NCBI GenBank assembly: GCA_050485485.1
Contig: JBJHBM010000013.1
Location: 1-55,451 of the forward strand
Reading direction: 5' to 3'
Source of the DNA: WHSO01 sp050485485
GTDB taxonomy: Bacteria; Pseudomonadota; Alphaproteobacteria; SMXQ01
Length of the DNA stretch: 55,451 bases
The notes under the pieces are model-generated. The model ran no database searches and was not told the DNA's origin. It saw only the letters and a list, made by a program, of their open reading frames with translations. Shown here piece after piece: positions 21,127 to 29,844 of the stretch (the first letter of the stretch is position 1; each line of letters opens with the position of its first letter). Both the position numbers and the translations under genes were made by a program.

Positions 21127-22092
21127 ATGAACAAGCGCGCCATAATAATTTCCGTTATACAAATATTTATTTCGGCGACCCTGATTTATTGGGTGGCTGG
21201 AAAAATAGACGTCAACGGCCTGGAGACACGCCTCGGCAACGCCAACCCGTGGCTCGTCGGGGTGGCCTTGCTGCTGGCCGGCGCGCAGGTCCTGTTGGCG
21301 ACGGCGCGCTGGCATCTGGTCAACCGCGCCCTGGCGTTCGCGAACAGCTATGTTTGGCATTTGAAGACGTTTTTCTCTGGGCTGTTCTTCAGTCAAGTGC
21401 TGCCCACGACCTTCGGCGGTGATGCGTACAGGCTTTGGGCGGTTGCCCGTTCGGGGTATGGCTATTCGAAGGGCACTTTGAGCGTGGTCTGCGATCGGGC
21501 CATCGGGCTTGCCGCCCTTCTGGCGCTGATCGGATTATCGCTGCCGGTTCTCCACGGGCTCATCGGGGCGCATCAGGCTTTTTGGGGACTGGCGGCGGTC
21601 GTGGCCGTCGGTCTTCTTGGATTTGCGGCAGCCCTGTTCGCCGCACCATATTTCATTAAGTACGCACCTCTCCGTCTGGTCGAAATAATCATGGCGCCGG
21701 CGATGGGGCTCCGGCGCATACTTCTCAATCGCCGGGAATCCATCGTTCAGCTTTTTCTTGGGTTGTTCATCCATGTCTTGTCGGTGGGAATCGTCATCGT
21801 TCTTTCCCGGGGATTTGCGGTAGAACTTCCCATGCTGGTGGCCTTCGCGCTGATCCCCGCGGTGATCTTCCTGTCTTCCCTCCCCATCTCGGTCGCGGGA
21901 TGGGGCGTGCGCGAAGGCGTGATGGTTGCGGGCTTTTCTATAATTGGCCTAAACATCACGGAGGCCCTTCTACTTTCCGTATCGTTCGGCCTCGTCAATC
22001 TTGGGATGGGCTTGGCAGGGGCGCTCGTATGGGCTACCGACCGGAGCGTCGGACATTTGCTTCCGAATAAGATCGTCAGGGGACAGAATTAA
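21127..22092 (+). CDS. YbhN/UPF0104-type membrane protein (LPG synthase TM-domain family)
   Basis: 321 residues with about 8 membrane helices. Family marks are FFSGLFFSQVLPTTFGGDAY RLW (the 'f.s.l.P...GG...R' motif), GTLSVVCDRAIGLAALLAL, and SLPISVAGWGVREGVMVAGF near the C-terminus (the 'P.s..G.G.re....' motif). Members are the flippase-like part of lysyl-phosphatidylglycerol synthases and stand-alone proteins in glycolipid clusters. The 5' codons are AT-rich and no good ribosome site is seen. First plus-strand gene of the island; the stop overlaps the next start. Confidence 0.85.
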   Translation: MNKRAIIISVIQIFISATLIYWVAGKIDVNGLETRLGNANPWLVGVALLLAGAQVLLATARWHLVNRALAFANSYVWHLKTFFSGLFFSQVLPTTFGGDAYRLWAVARSGYGYSKGTLSVVCDRAIGLAALLALIGLSLPVLHGLIGAHQAFWGLAAVVAVGLLGFAAALFAAPYFIKYAPLRLVEIIMAPAMGLRRILLNRRESIVQLFLGLFIHVLSVGIVIVLSRGFAVELPMLVAFALIPAVIFLSSLPISVAGWGVREGVMVAGFSIIGLNITEALLLSVSFGLVNLGMGLAGALVWATDRSVGHLLPNKIVRGQN

Positions 22093-23537
22093 TGGATGAT
22101 GGAGAAGGGATCTCCGACGGCGTCAAAACCGAAATTCGGGAGCATTTCGATCGGGTTGCGCCGGAGCGCGACCTCTGGATACGGAAAAATTCCTATTTCT
22201 ACGAAACGGATTGGCGCTATATGCGCTTCCTCGTCGGTGAACACACGACGGTCCTCGATCTCGGCTGCGGCACAGGATCGCTCCTGAAGGCGTTGTCGCC
22301 CGCCCGCGGCGTCGGCGTCGATCTTTCTCCGGAGATGATCAAAAGAGCCCGCGCCGCGCATCCTCAGTTCGAGTTCCATGTCGGCGACATGGAGGATCCG
22401 GAATTCCTCGCCACCCTGGACGGGCCTTTTGACGTCATCATCCTATCGGACAGCGTGGGCACGCTGCAGGATTGTCAGGCAACCTTCGAAGGCCTGCACC
22501 GGCTCTGCCACAGGGAAACGCGGCTGATCATCGCCTATTATTCCCATCTTTGGGAGCCGCTTCTGTCGCTCGCGGAAAAGATGGGGGGCAAGATGCCGCA
22601 AGTGGCGCAAAGCTGGTTGACGCCGGCGGATATCTCCGGGCTCCTGCATCTTTCCGGTTTCGAGACGGTCAAGACGGAAATGAAGCAAATTCTGCCGCGT
22701 CGCCTGCTCGGAATAGGCTCTCTCGTCAACCGCTATATCGCCACGCTGCCGATCATCAGGCACTTATGCCTGCGCCAATACGTGGTCGCACGTTCATCGC
22801 ATCAATCCGGTTTCGATTCGCCCTCGGTTTCCATTGTCGTGCCCTGCCGTAACGAAGCAGGTAACATCGAGGCGGCGATAACCCGCACGCCCAGGTTCTG
22901 CGACGATATCGAGTTCGTTTTCGTGGAAGGCCACTCGACCGACGCAACCTACATGGAGTGCGAAAGGGTGAAGGCCAAATACCCTCGGATCGACATCAAG
23001 GTGCTGCGCCAGGACGGCCGCGGCAAGGGAGATGCCGTTCGCAAGGGGTTCGATGCGGCGCGAGGCGACGTGCTCATGATCCTCGACGCCGATTTGACCA
23101 TGCCGCCCGAATGGCTGCCGAAGTTCTACGGGGCGATCAAATCCGGAACCGGCGAGTTCATAAACGGCACGCGGCTCGTCTATCCTTATGAAAAAGGGGC
23201 GATGAGGTTTTTGAATTCCCTGGCGAACAGGTTCTTCGCGCTGATTTTCTCTTACCTTCTCAATCAGAGGTTTACGGATACCCTTTGCGGCACCAAGGTG
23301 CTGCGACGCACGCATTACAGGATGATCGCGGAGAACCGCGCCTACTTTGGCGACTTCGACCCCTTCGGGGATTTCGACCTTTTGTTCGGGGCGGCCAAAC
23401 TGAACCTCAAAGTGATCGAGGTCCCGGTCCGGTACGCGGACAGGACCTACGGAACGACCAACATCTCGCGGTTCCGCCATGGCTGGCTCCTGTTTCGCAT
23501 GGTGTTTTTCGCATACAGGAAACTTAAGGCGGTCTGA
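22092..23537 (+). CDS. Bifunctional SAM methyltransferase - GT2 glycosyltransferase
   Basis: 481 residues, two complete catalytic domains. Residues ~50-230: class I methyltransferase with VLDLGCGTGSLLKAL (54-68), GVGVDLSPEMIKRARAAHPQ and FDVIILSDSVGTLQD. Residues ~240-481: GT-A family 2 transferase with VSIVVPCRNEAGNIEAAI (~245), EGHSTDATY, GKGDAVRKGFDAARGDVLMI and LDADLTMPPEW (~330, the DxD metal site), then FTDTLCGTKVLRR, resembling dolichol/undecaprenyl-phosphate mannosyltransferases. The combination points to building and methylating a lipid-linked sugar. ATG overlaps the previous stop. Confidence 0.88.
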   Translation: MDDGEGISDGVKTEIREHFDRVAPERDLWIRKNSYFYETDWRYMRFLVGEHTTVLDLGCGTGSLLKALSPARGVGVDLSPEMIKRARAAHPQFEFHVGDMEDPEFLATLDGPFDVIILSDSVGTLQDCQATFEGLHRLCHRETRLIIAYYSHLWEPLLSLAEKMGGKMPQVAQSWLTPADISGLLHLSGFETVKTEMKQILPRRLLGIGSLVNRYIATLPIIRHLCLRQYVVARSSHQSGFDSPSVSIVVPCRNEAGNIEAAITRTPRFCDDIEFVFVEGHSTDATYMECERVKAKYPRIDIKVLRQDGRGKGDAVRKGFDAARGDVLMILDADLTMPPEWLPKFYGAIKSGTGEFINGTRLVYPYEKGAMRFLNSLANRFFALIFSYLLNQRFTDTLCGTKVLRRTHYRMIAENRAYFGDFDPFGDFDLLFGAAKLNLKVIEVPVRYADRTYGTTNISRFRHGWLLFRMVFFAYRKLKAV

Positions 23538-24272
23538 GTGGAAGACTGGCTTGCATGCCACCGTTCCCGCTGGCATCTCAAGGCCGCGCTGCGGCGGTAT
23601 TACCAACGTGAAATATTTTCTCCCTTGCTGGCGGCGGTTGGCCGGCAAGGTCCTCTGTTGGAGATCGGTGCTGGCCCGGGGTTCTTTCGCGAGTATGCCG
23701 CGGGCCAGGGAACCGACGTTTTTTCGGTTGATATCGACAGCGGGGCATCCGCGGATGTGTGCTGCGACGTCCATGCGCTTCCCTTTGTCGACGCGTGTTT
23801 TTCGGGCGTGGCCGGTGTCGACGTGCTGCACCATATTGCGCGACCGGCCGTCGCGCTTCGCGAGATGGCGCGTGTTCTTAGGCCGGGCGGGCGGCTTGCC
23901 CTGGTCGAGCCTTGGACCGGCGTCGCGGGATGGTTCTTCTACCGCTTCGTTCATCACGAAGGTTGCTATTCCCCGGCGGACCCTCTCGGGGAGCCCTTTG
24001 GCGCGGCGAAATCCCCCATGGAGGGCAACGCGAGGATTCCAAAGCTGGTCCTCTGGGAGAGGCGCGAGGATTTGTCCATCCTTGTGCCGGAGCTTCGGCT
24101 CGGGAGCATCGTTCCGTTTGCGGGCCTGTCCTACCTGCTGACCGGAGGCTTCCAAAGGTGGGGGGCTCCCGAAGCCGCCGTCATGGCTTTGGCGTGGGCC
24201 GAATCGAAGCTTCCGCGGGCGCTGATGCGGCACGTGGGCGTGCGCGCATTGTTCGTTTTCGAGCGTCTTTAG
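23538..24272 (+). CDS. SAM-dependent methyltransferase
   Basis: 244 residues, GTG start directly after the previous TGA. GPLLEIGAGPGFFREYAAGQ is motif I, VDIDSGASADVCCDVHALPF motif II, and REMARVLRPGGRLALVEPWT the post-motif strand, as in Methyltransf_11 enzymes. A C-terminal ~80-residue helical domain follows. Coupled to the fusion gene upstream; a role in methylating an island glycan or lipid is inferred. Confidence 0.85.
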   Translation: MEDWLACHRSRWHLKAALRRYYQREIFSPLLAAVGRQGPLLEIGAGPGFFREYAAGQGTDVFSVDIDSGASADVCCDVHALPFVDACFSGVAGVDVLHHIARPAVALREMARVLRPGGRLALVEPWTGVAGWFFYRFVHHEGCYSPADPLGEPFGAAKSPMEGNARIPKLVLWERREDLSILVPELRLGSIVPFAGLSYLLTGGFQRWGAPEAAVMALAWAESKLPRALMRHVGVRALFVFERL

Positions 24273-24279
24273 AAGGCCC

Positions 24280-26118
24280 TTACGGTACTTCCGAAGATAT
24301 CCGGCTCAGGAGGGACAGGCCGCCCTTCTTTTGCACGCAGGCGACATGATTTCCGGGAAGCGTCACCTCCGGCCCGGACACGACCCAGTGTAGCTCTCCC
24401 CGGGGGATGGCCATGGACAGGCCGAGCCTTGCCGGCAGGGCAAGCCCGAGCACGTCGTCGGCGAGGCTCGATTCGACGCCGTGCCACATGCGCCCCTTCG
24501 AGAATCTTTCGAAAGAGGTCGTGTTCGGACCCGTGGCGGTTTCCCGATCCTTGCCCACGAGCTTTATGAACGCGCCAGGCGCGGTGGCGAATGCCGTGGC
24601 ACGGGCGCCGTCCGGACAATCTCTCGGAGAGGTCTCGCCGGGTGTGGTCGCGCGGAGCAGGGGGGCGGATGCCACGGTGGTCAAAACGATCAGGGCCACC
24701 ACGCCCGCTCCCGCGGACGGCGCGGCGGCGGCCGGATACGGGACGGCAACGGGCCTGAATCGGGCCAGGACCGTGGCGACGCCCAAAGCGACCAGGGCCG
24801 CGGTGAACGGCACGGTTGCGGCGTGTATGCGGGTGCCGCCGTCCGCGACGAACGGCACGGAAAGCCATACGCCCAGGATTCCCGTGGCGATAAAGGATTC
24901 GACATGGCCGCGGCGGGCTCGAAACAGCCGGTACAGGCCGACCAAAGCGAATATGGCATAGACGATTCGGTAGCTTCCGATTCCATCGAAACGAAACCAC
25001 CGGGTATTGATGAAGAACTCGTTGTAGGTCCTGGCGATGCCGATAAACAGGTCGAGCGGGTGCCTTAGGATGTGCTCGACGGCAAGTCGGTAGGCTTCCT
25101 GGGCTTGGGCGGCGGGCGGGAGCGACGAGATTTCAGGGAAGTCGCGGTATACGCGCGTCCATCCATGACCGCCGGAAGCCAGTCCGTACAGCGTATAAGA
25201 GAAGTTCGAAAACGCGGCGCCTTCAGGGTCGCCGAGCCCCCGAACGACGATCGCATTCACGGCGAAGGCCGCGACGACAACGGCGAGGGCAAGCGCGGTA
25301 TGTAGGAGAGAAAAGCGCTTTCTGCCCCTGAAGCGCCAACCTGCGTAAATGCAAAGCATTGGGAGAACCAGCATCGCTCCCGCGCGCGCCATCAGGGCAA
25401 GGCCCATGAGCATCAAGCCCATCATAAAGAGCCCGGGTTGTTCTTTCGTGACCGCCGCCCACATCAGCACGAAGCCGCAGCATCCGAGCGTGAACCCGAT
25501 GTTTTCGGACATCAGGGTACCGATGGTCGGATAGAAAAACACGAACAGCAGCGATCCACCGGCGATCGCCGGAGCAAGGCCGAAGTAACGGGCCATCGTA
25601 ACGACGACCAACGCGGCGCCGGCGGCTGCCAAAGCGACCATCAGCCCTATGGCGAGCGGCAGCGTGGCGCCGGCCGGGCCGATGAGAGTCGCGAGCTGGA
25701 GGGCGAACAGGGGACGCCGCGTGGTCCACTCCGTCAGTTCGCCGAGATGAAGCAGTGACAATGCTCCGGCATAATAATCGGCGGCGTCGGAAATCGGCAG
25801 GAGCCCCCCCAGGATCACATCGGAGGTGAGCGCCGCGCTCCATTTCCCCGCGAGCGACAGCGCGAACAGGGAAAATCCCGTTACTGCGATTCCCGCCGTC
25901 GCCCAACGGGATGCCCCGTAGAGGTTCCATGTGCTGCAGCCAATGGACGCGGCCAGAAACAAGAGAGCCGCCATGGCCGCCAGCGGTGCGTGACGCTGGA
26001 ACGCGGGGCTTATGTCCGGCTGCAGCCAAAGTACGAAGAGAAACGCCAGCGGGCCGATCGTTGCGGCCGTGATCGCCATGATGGCGTTTCTATTATTTTT
26101 GGAATCACGATAATGCAT
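24280..26118 (-). CDS. Large polytopic membrane protein, GT-C glycosyltransferase-like
   Basis: 612 residues with ~11-12 membrane helices and a C-terminal periplasmic domain of ~130 residues. Early loop ALTSDVILGGLLPISDAADY contains an acidic site (SDAADYYAG), comparable to the Asp-containing first loop of GT-C transferases of the ArnT/PMT type; later EHILRHPLDLFIGIARTYNE and FADGGTRIHAAT-like stretches recall the family. Convergent with the methyltransferase gene (8-base gap). Predicted to transfer a sugar from a lipid carrier in the periplasm; the exact class is uncertain. Confidence 0.65.
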   Translation of the reverse strand: MHYRDSKNNRNAIMAITAATIGPLAFLFVLWLQPDISPAFQRHAPLAAMAALLFLAASIGCSTWNLYGASRWATAGIAVTGFSLFALSLAGKWSAALTSDVILGGLLPISDAADYYAGALSLLHLGELTEWTTRRPLFALQLATLIGPAGATLPLAIGLMVALAAAGAALVVVTMARYFGLAPAIAGGSLLFVFFYPTIGTLMSENIGFTLGCCGFVLMWAAVTKEQPGLFMMGLMLMGLALMARAGAMLVLPMLCIYAGWRFRGRKRFSLLHTALALAVVVAAFAVNAIVVRGLGDPEGAAFSNFSYTLYGLASGGHGWTRVYRDFPEISSLPPAAQAQEAYRLAVEHILRHPLDLFIGIARTYNEFFINTRWFRFDGIGSYRIVYAIFALVGLYRLFRARRGHVESFIATGILGVWLSVPFVADGGTRIHAATVPFTAALVALGVATVLARFRPVAVPYPAAAAPSAGAGVVALIVLTTVASAPLLRATTPGETSPRDCPDGARATAFATAPGAFIKLVGKDRETATGPNTTSFERFSKGRMWHGVESSLADDVLGLALPARLGLSMAIPRGELHWVVSGPEVTLPGNHVACVQKKGGLSLLSRISSEVP

Positions 26119-26289
26119 GGGGGTCCAGGAACGATTTATCGATGAATCGAAAGCTCGCGGTGATCGGCCTGCTCCCAGCGGCTGACGGACGATTGAAAAC
26201 TTAACACGAAAAATTCATTGAAATCAGTAAGATATATCAAAGGCTCGCTTCAGTCCCCGGCGCCATTTTCTCTTCTCCATCTTCTCGCT

Positions 26290-26585
26290 GCGGGGCCGCG
26301 GGCCGCGCTAGCATGACGCGCGACGGGACACGACGAGGGGGGCGGGGGAGCGCATGAGCGAGGGAAGTCCGGGCGGTGGCGCCACGGCCGCGGCGGCCGC
26401 GCTGCGGCGCTGGTTCGACGCGACGTTCCTCGAGCTCGGGCGCGAGATGCGGTGGTCGTACCTGCCGCCGCTGATGGTGTATCTCGCGGCCGGCATCTCG
26501 GGCCTCACCGCCATCGTCGGCACGTTCTTCGTCAAGGAATACCTCGGCCTGTCGGCCGCCTTCCTCGCCGGCCTCGCGTTCTGGG
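26290..26585 (+). repeat. ~295-bp direct repeat, copy 2 (leader and 5' end of intact BT1/MFS gene)
   Basis: Counterpart of 20821-21111. This copy is followed by the full-length gene, so it is the parental one or the end regained after the island entered. Confidence 0.88.
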
Positions 26586-28018
26586 CGGGGATTCCGTGGG
26601 TCCTGAAGATGCCGCTCGGGCACCTGGTGGACCTGATCTGGCGCTGGAAGGCGGCTTTGGTGTACCTGGGCGCGCTCCTGATCGCGCTCAGCGTGCTCAT
26701 CATGTACGCATTGATCGCCCATACCGACGCCATGACGGCGGTGATGGGCGTCGGCGCGTGGTATGTGGCGAGCGTCCTGCTCGCCCCGGTCGGCTACGTG
26801 GTGCAGGACGTGGTCGCCGATGCCATGACGGTCGAGGCGGTGCCGGCGACCGACGACCGCGGCGTGCCCTACCCCGAAAGCCGCCTCAAGGCGATGCACA
26901 CCACCATGCAGACCCTCGGGCGGCTCGCCATCGTCGGCGGGCTGATGGCGGTGGCGGCCCTCAACATCTTCATGTTCCGGGGCGTCGAGGCCATGTCGGA
27001 GGCCGCGAAGGCCGCGATCTACGCCGACATCTACCTGATGGCGCTCGCCATTCCCGCGATCTCGGTGGCGGGGGTGGCGCTCGCGGGCGTGCTCGCGCGC
27101 CTGCGCGCGCGGCGCCTCGCGCGGTCGGGGCTGGAGCCCGCGCGCATCCGGGCGATGCTGTTCGCGCCGCCCGAACCGCCCGCCCCCGACTGGCGGATCC
27201 TCGGCGGCAGCCTCGCCTACGCGCTGTTCGTGATGGGGATGGGGCTCGGCGGCGTGCCGCTCTCCCAGGAGATCATCTTCGCGGGCTCGATGGCGATCGT
27301 GATCTGGCTGATGCGCCGCCTGATCCTGGAGCTCGCCCCCGAGGCGCGGCGCGCCCTGGTGGGCACCGCCATCATCATCTTCGTGTTCCGGGCGGTGCCG
27401 CTGCCGGGGCCGGGCGCGACCTGGTTCGAGATCGACGTGCTCGGCTTCGACCAGCGCTTCCTGTCGGTGCTCTACCTGATCGCCTCGGGCCTCGCGCTCG
27501 CCGGCATGGTGGTGCTGCGCCCGCTGATGGCGCGCCGCACCATCGCCTACGTCGTCGTGCTGCTGACGGTCGCGGCCGGCATCCTGTCGCTGCCCAACAT
27601 CGGGCTCTACTACGGCCTCCACGAATGGACCGCGCGCTGGACCGGGGGCGTGGTGGACGCGCGCTTCATCGCGATCATCGACACCGCGCTCGAATCGCCG
27701 CTCGGCCAGGTCGCCATGATCCCGATGCTGGCCTGGATCGCCCGCAACGCGCCCGCGCACCTCAAGGCGACGTTCTTCGCGGTGATGGCGTCCTTCACCA
27801 ACCTCGCGCTCTCGGCGAGCAGCCTGCTCACCAAGTACCTCAACCAGGCGTTCACCGTGACCCGCGAGGTGCGCGACCGCGCGACCGGAAGGATCGAGGT
27901 CGCGGCCGACTACGGCGAGCTCGGCTGGCTGCTGATCACGGTCGCCGTGCTGACGGTGACGCTGCCGCTCGCGGCGATCGTCCTGGTGCAGCGCTCGCGC
28001 CTGCGCACCCGGGAGTAG
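26354..28018 (+). CDS. BT1/MFS-family transporter
   Basis: 554 residues, about 12 membrane helices. GLTAIVGTFFVKEYLGLSAA, WVLKMPLGHLVDLIWRWK and GYVVQDVVADAMTVEA resemble the BT1 (folate-biopterin) branch of MFS proteins, where a D-v-v-x-D-a-m-x-v-E motif in TM4 is usual. GGGGGAG precedes the ATG. The formate-tetrahydrofolate ligase gene follows in the same direction after 136 bases, which would suit a folate or pterin substrate, but that is an inference. The 5' end is duplicated at 20.8 kb. Confidence 0.75.
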   Translation: MSEGSPGGGATAAAAALRRWFDATFLELGREMRWSYLPPLMVYLAAGISGLTAIVGTFFVKEYLGLSAAFLAGLAFWAGIPWVLKMPLGHLVDLIWRWKAALVYLGALLIALSVLIMYALIAHTDAMTAVMGVGAWYVASVLLAPVGYVVQDVVADAMTVEAVPATDDRGVPYPESRLKAMHTTMQTLGRLAIVGGLMAVAALNIFMFRGVEAMSEAAKAAIYADIYLMALAIPAISVAGVALAGVLARLRARRLARSGLEPARIRAMLFAPPEPPAPDWRILGGSLAYALFVMGMGLGGVPLSQEIIFAGSMAIVIWLMRRLILELAPEARRALVGTAIIIFVFRAVPLPGPGATWFEIDVLGFDQRFLSVLYLIASGLALAGMVVLRPLMARRTIAYVVVLLTVAAGILSLPNIGLYYGLHEWTARWTGGVVDARFIAIIDTALESPLGQVAMIPMLAWIARNAPAHLKATFFAVMASFTNLALSASSLLTKYLNQAFTVTREVRDRATGRIEVAADYGELGWLLITVAVLTVTLPLAAIVLVQRSRLRTRE

Positions 28019-28154
28019 GGGCCTTGCCACGCTTCCGGGGCACGGCTAGGCTGGCCGCCGCGCGCCCGTTCCGGGGCGCGACTACGTCTCATCCTCCCGT
28101 CGAGGAGGCCCGGCCGCCCAGCGCGCCGGGCGGGGGAGCTTCGCAACGGGCCGC

Positions 28155-29831
28155 ATGCCGGAGTCCGACATCGAGATAGCGCGCGCCGCCAGGCTGCGCC
28201 CGATCCTGGAGCTGGCGGCGGAGCGCCTCGGCATCCCGCCCGGCGCCCTCACGCCCTACGGCCATCATGCCGCCAAGCTGTCGCTCGCCCATCTCGAAGG
28301 GCTCGCGGAACGCCCCGACGGCAAGCTGATCCTCGTGACCTCGACCTCGCCGACGCCCGCGGGGGAGGGCAAGACCACCACCACCATCGGCCTCGGCGAC
28401 GCGCTCAACCGCATCGGGCGCGACACCGTGATCGCGCTGCGCGAACCCTCGCTCGGCCCCTGCCTCGGCCTCAAGGGCGGCGCCGCCGGCGGCGGGCGCG
28501 CCCAGGTCGCGCCGATGGACCTGATCAACCTGCACTTCACCGGCGACCTGCACGCCATCGGCGCCGCCAACAACCTGCTGGCGGCGATGGCGGACAACCA
28601 CCTCTACTGGGGCAACGCGCTCGGGCTGGACGCGCGCCGCGTCACCTGGCGCCGCGCTCTCGACATGAACGACCGCGCGCTGCGCGACATCGTCTGCGGG
28701 CTCGGCGGCGCCGCCAACGGCTTCCCGCGCGAGGCCCATTTCGACATCACCGCGGCCTCCGAGGTGATGGCGGTGCTGTGCCTCGCCACCGGCCTCGACG
28801 ACCTCGCGCGCCGGCTCGGCAACATGGTGGTGGGCGAGACCGCCGCCCGCGCCCTGGTGCGCGCCGCCGACCTCGAGGCGGCGGGCGCGATGACGGTGCT
28901 GCTGCGCGCGGCGCTCGAGCCCAACCTGGTGCAGACCCTGGAGCACACGCCCGCCTTCGTCCACGGCGGCCCGTTCGCCAACATCGCGCACGGCTGCAAC
29001 TCGGTGCTGGCGACCCGCGCGGCGCTCAAGCTCGGCGACCACGTGGTGACCGAGGCCGGCTTCGGCGCCGACCTCGGCGCCGAGAAGTTCTTCGACATCA
29101 AGTGCCGCAAGGCCGGCCTCTCGCCCGCCTGCGCCGTGCTGGTGACGACGGTGCGCGCCGTCAAGATGCACGGCGGCGCGGCGCGCGGCGCGCTCGGCGA
29201 CGAGGACACGGCGGCGCTTACGGCGGGGCTTCCCAACCTCCTGCGCCATCTCGAAAACCTCAAGAAGTTCGGCGTGCCGGTGGTGGTGGCGCTCAACCGC
29301 TTCGCCACCGACACGATGCGCGAGATCGATCTGGTGCGCGAGGCCTGCGCCGCGCGCGGCGCGGAAGCGGTGACGGCGGAGCATTACGCCAAGGGCGGCG
29401 CGGGGGCGGAGGATCTCGCCCGCGCGGTCGCGCGCCGCCTCGATGAAGGCGGCGCGGCGTTCCGACCGCTCTACGACGACGCGCTGCCGCTGTGGGACAA
29501 GGCCCGCACGGTCGCGCGCGAGATCTACGGCGCCGACGACATCGAGGCCTCTCCCCAGGTCCGGGCCCGCTTCGACCAGCTCGAGGCCCAGGGCTTCGGC
29601 CGGTATCCGGTGTGCATGGCCAAGACCCAGTACAGCTTCTCCACCGATCCCGCCCGGCTCGGCGCGCCCGAGGGGCACCGGGTCACGATCCGCGAGCTGC
29701 GGCTTTCGGCGGGCGCGGAGTTCGTGGTGGCCGTGTGCGGCGACATCCAGACCATGCCGGGCCTGCCGCGCGTGCCCGCGGCGGTGCGCATGCGCGTCAA
29801 CCGCGCGGGCGAGACCGAAGGTTTCTCCTGA
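28155..29831 (+). CDS. fhs: Formate--tetrahydrofolate ligase
   Basis: 558 residues, the normal length. Key segments: TPYGHHAAKLS near the start, TSTSPTPAGEGKTTTTIGLG (P-loop), EPSLGPCLGLKGGAAGGGRA, MADNHLYWGNALG, MNDRALRDIVCGLGG, FDITAASEVMAVLCLA, and the C-terminal GDIQTMPGLPRVPAA. The enzyme makes 10-formyl-tetrahydrofolate from formate, THF and ATP in the cytoplasm, feeding purine synthesis or C1 assimilation. CFGVKGG is more common where this protein has CLGLKGG, a conservative change. Confidence 0.97.
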   Translation: MPESDIEIARAARLRPILELAAERLGIPPGALTPYGHHAAKLSLAHLEGLAERPDGKLILVTSTSPTPAGEGKTTTTIGLGDALNRIGRDTVIALREPSLGPCLGLKGGAAGGGRAQVAPMDLINLHFTGDLHAIGAANNLLAAMADNHLYWGNALGLDARRVTWRRALDMNDRALRDIVCGLGGAANGFPREAHFDITAASEVMAVLCLATGLDDLARRLGNMVVGETAARALVRAADLEAAGAMTVLLRAALEPNLVQTLEHTPAFVHGGPFANIAHGCNSVLATRAALKLGDHVVTEAGFGADLGAEKFFDIKCRKAGLSPACAVLVTTVRAVKMHGGAARGALGDEDTAALTAGLPNLLRHLENLKKFGVPVVVALNRFATDTMREIDLVREACAARGAEAVTAEHYAKGGAGAEDLARAVARRLDEGGAAFRPLYDDALPLWDKARTVAREIYGADDIEASPQVRARFDQLEAQGFGRYPVCMAKTQYSFSTDPARLGAPEGHRVTIRELRLSAGAEFVVAVCGDIQTMPGLPRVPAAVRMRVNRAGETEGFS

Positions 29832-29844
29832 CGGCGGGCACGCC

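Noticed and set aside
26237..28030. 597-codon reverse frame under the BT1/MFS gene
   Set aside because: Arg/His/Glu-rich shadow of a polytopic membrane protein gene.
28019..28154. Riboswitch in the leader of formate-THF ligase
   Set aside because: Only simple GC-rich stems such as CCTCC/GGAGG are visible; no tetrahydrofolate or other known riboswitch core could be matched by eye.
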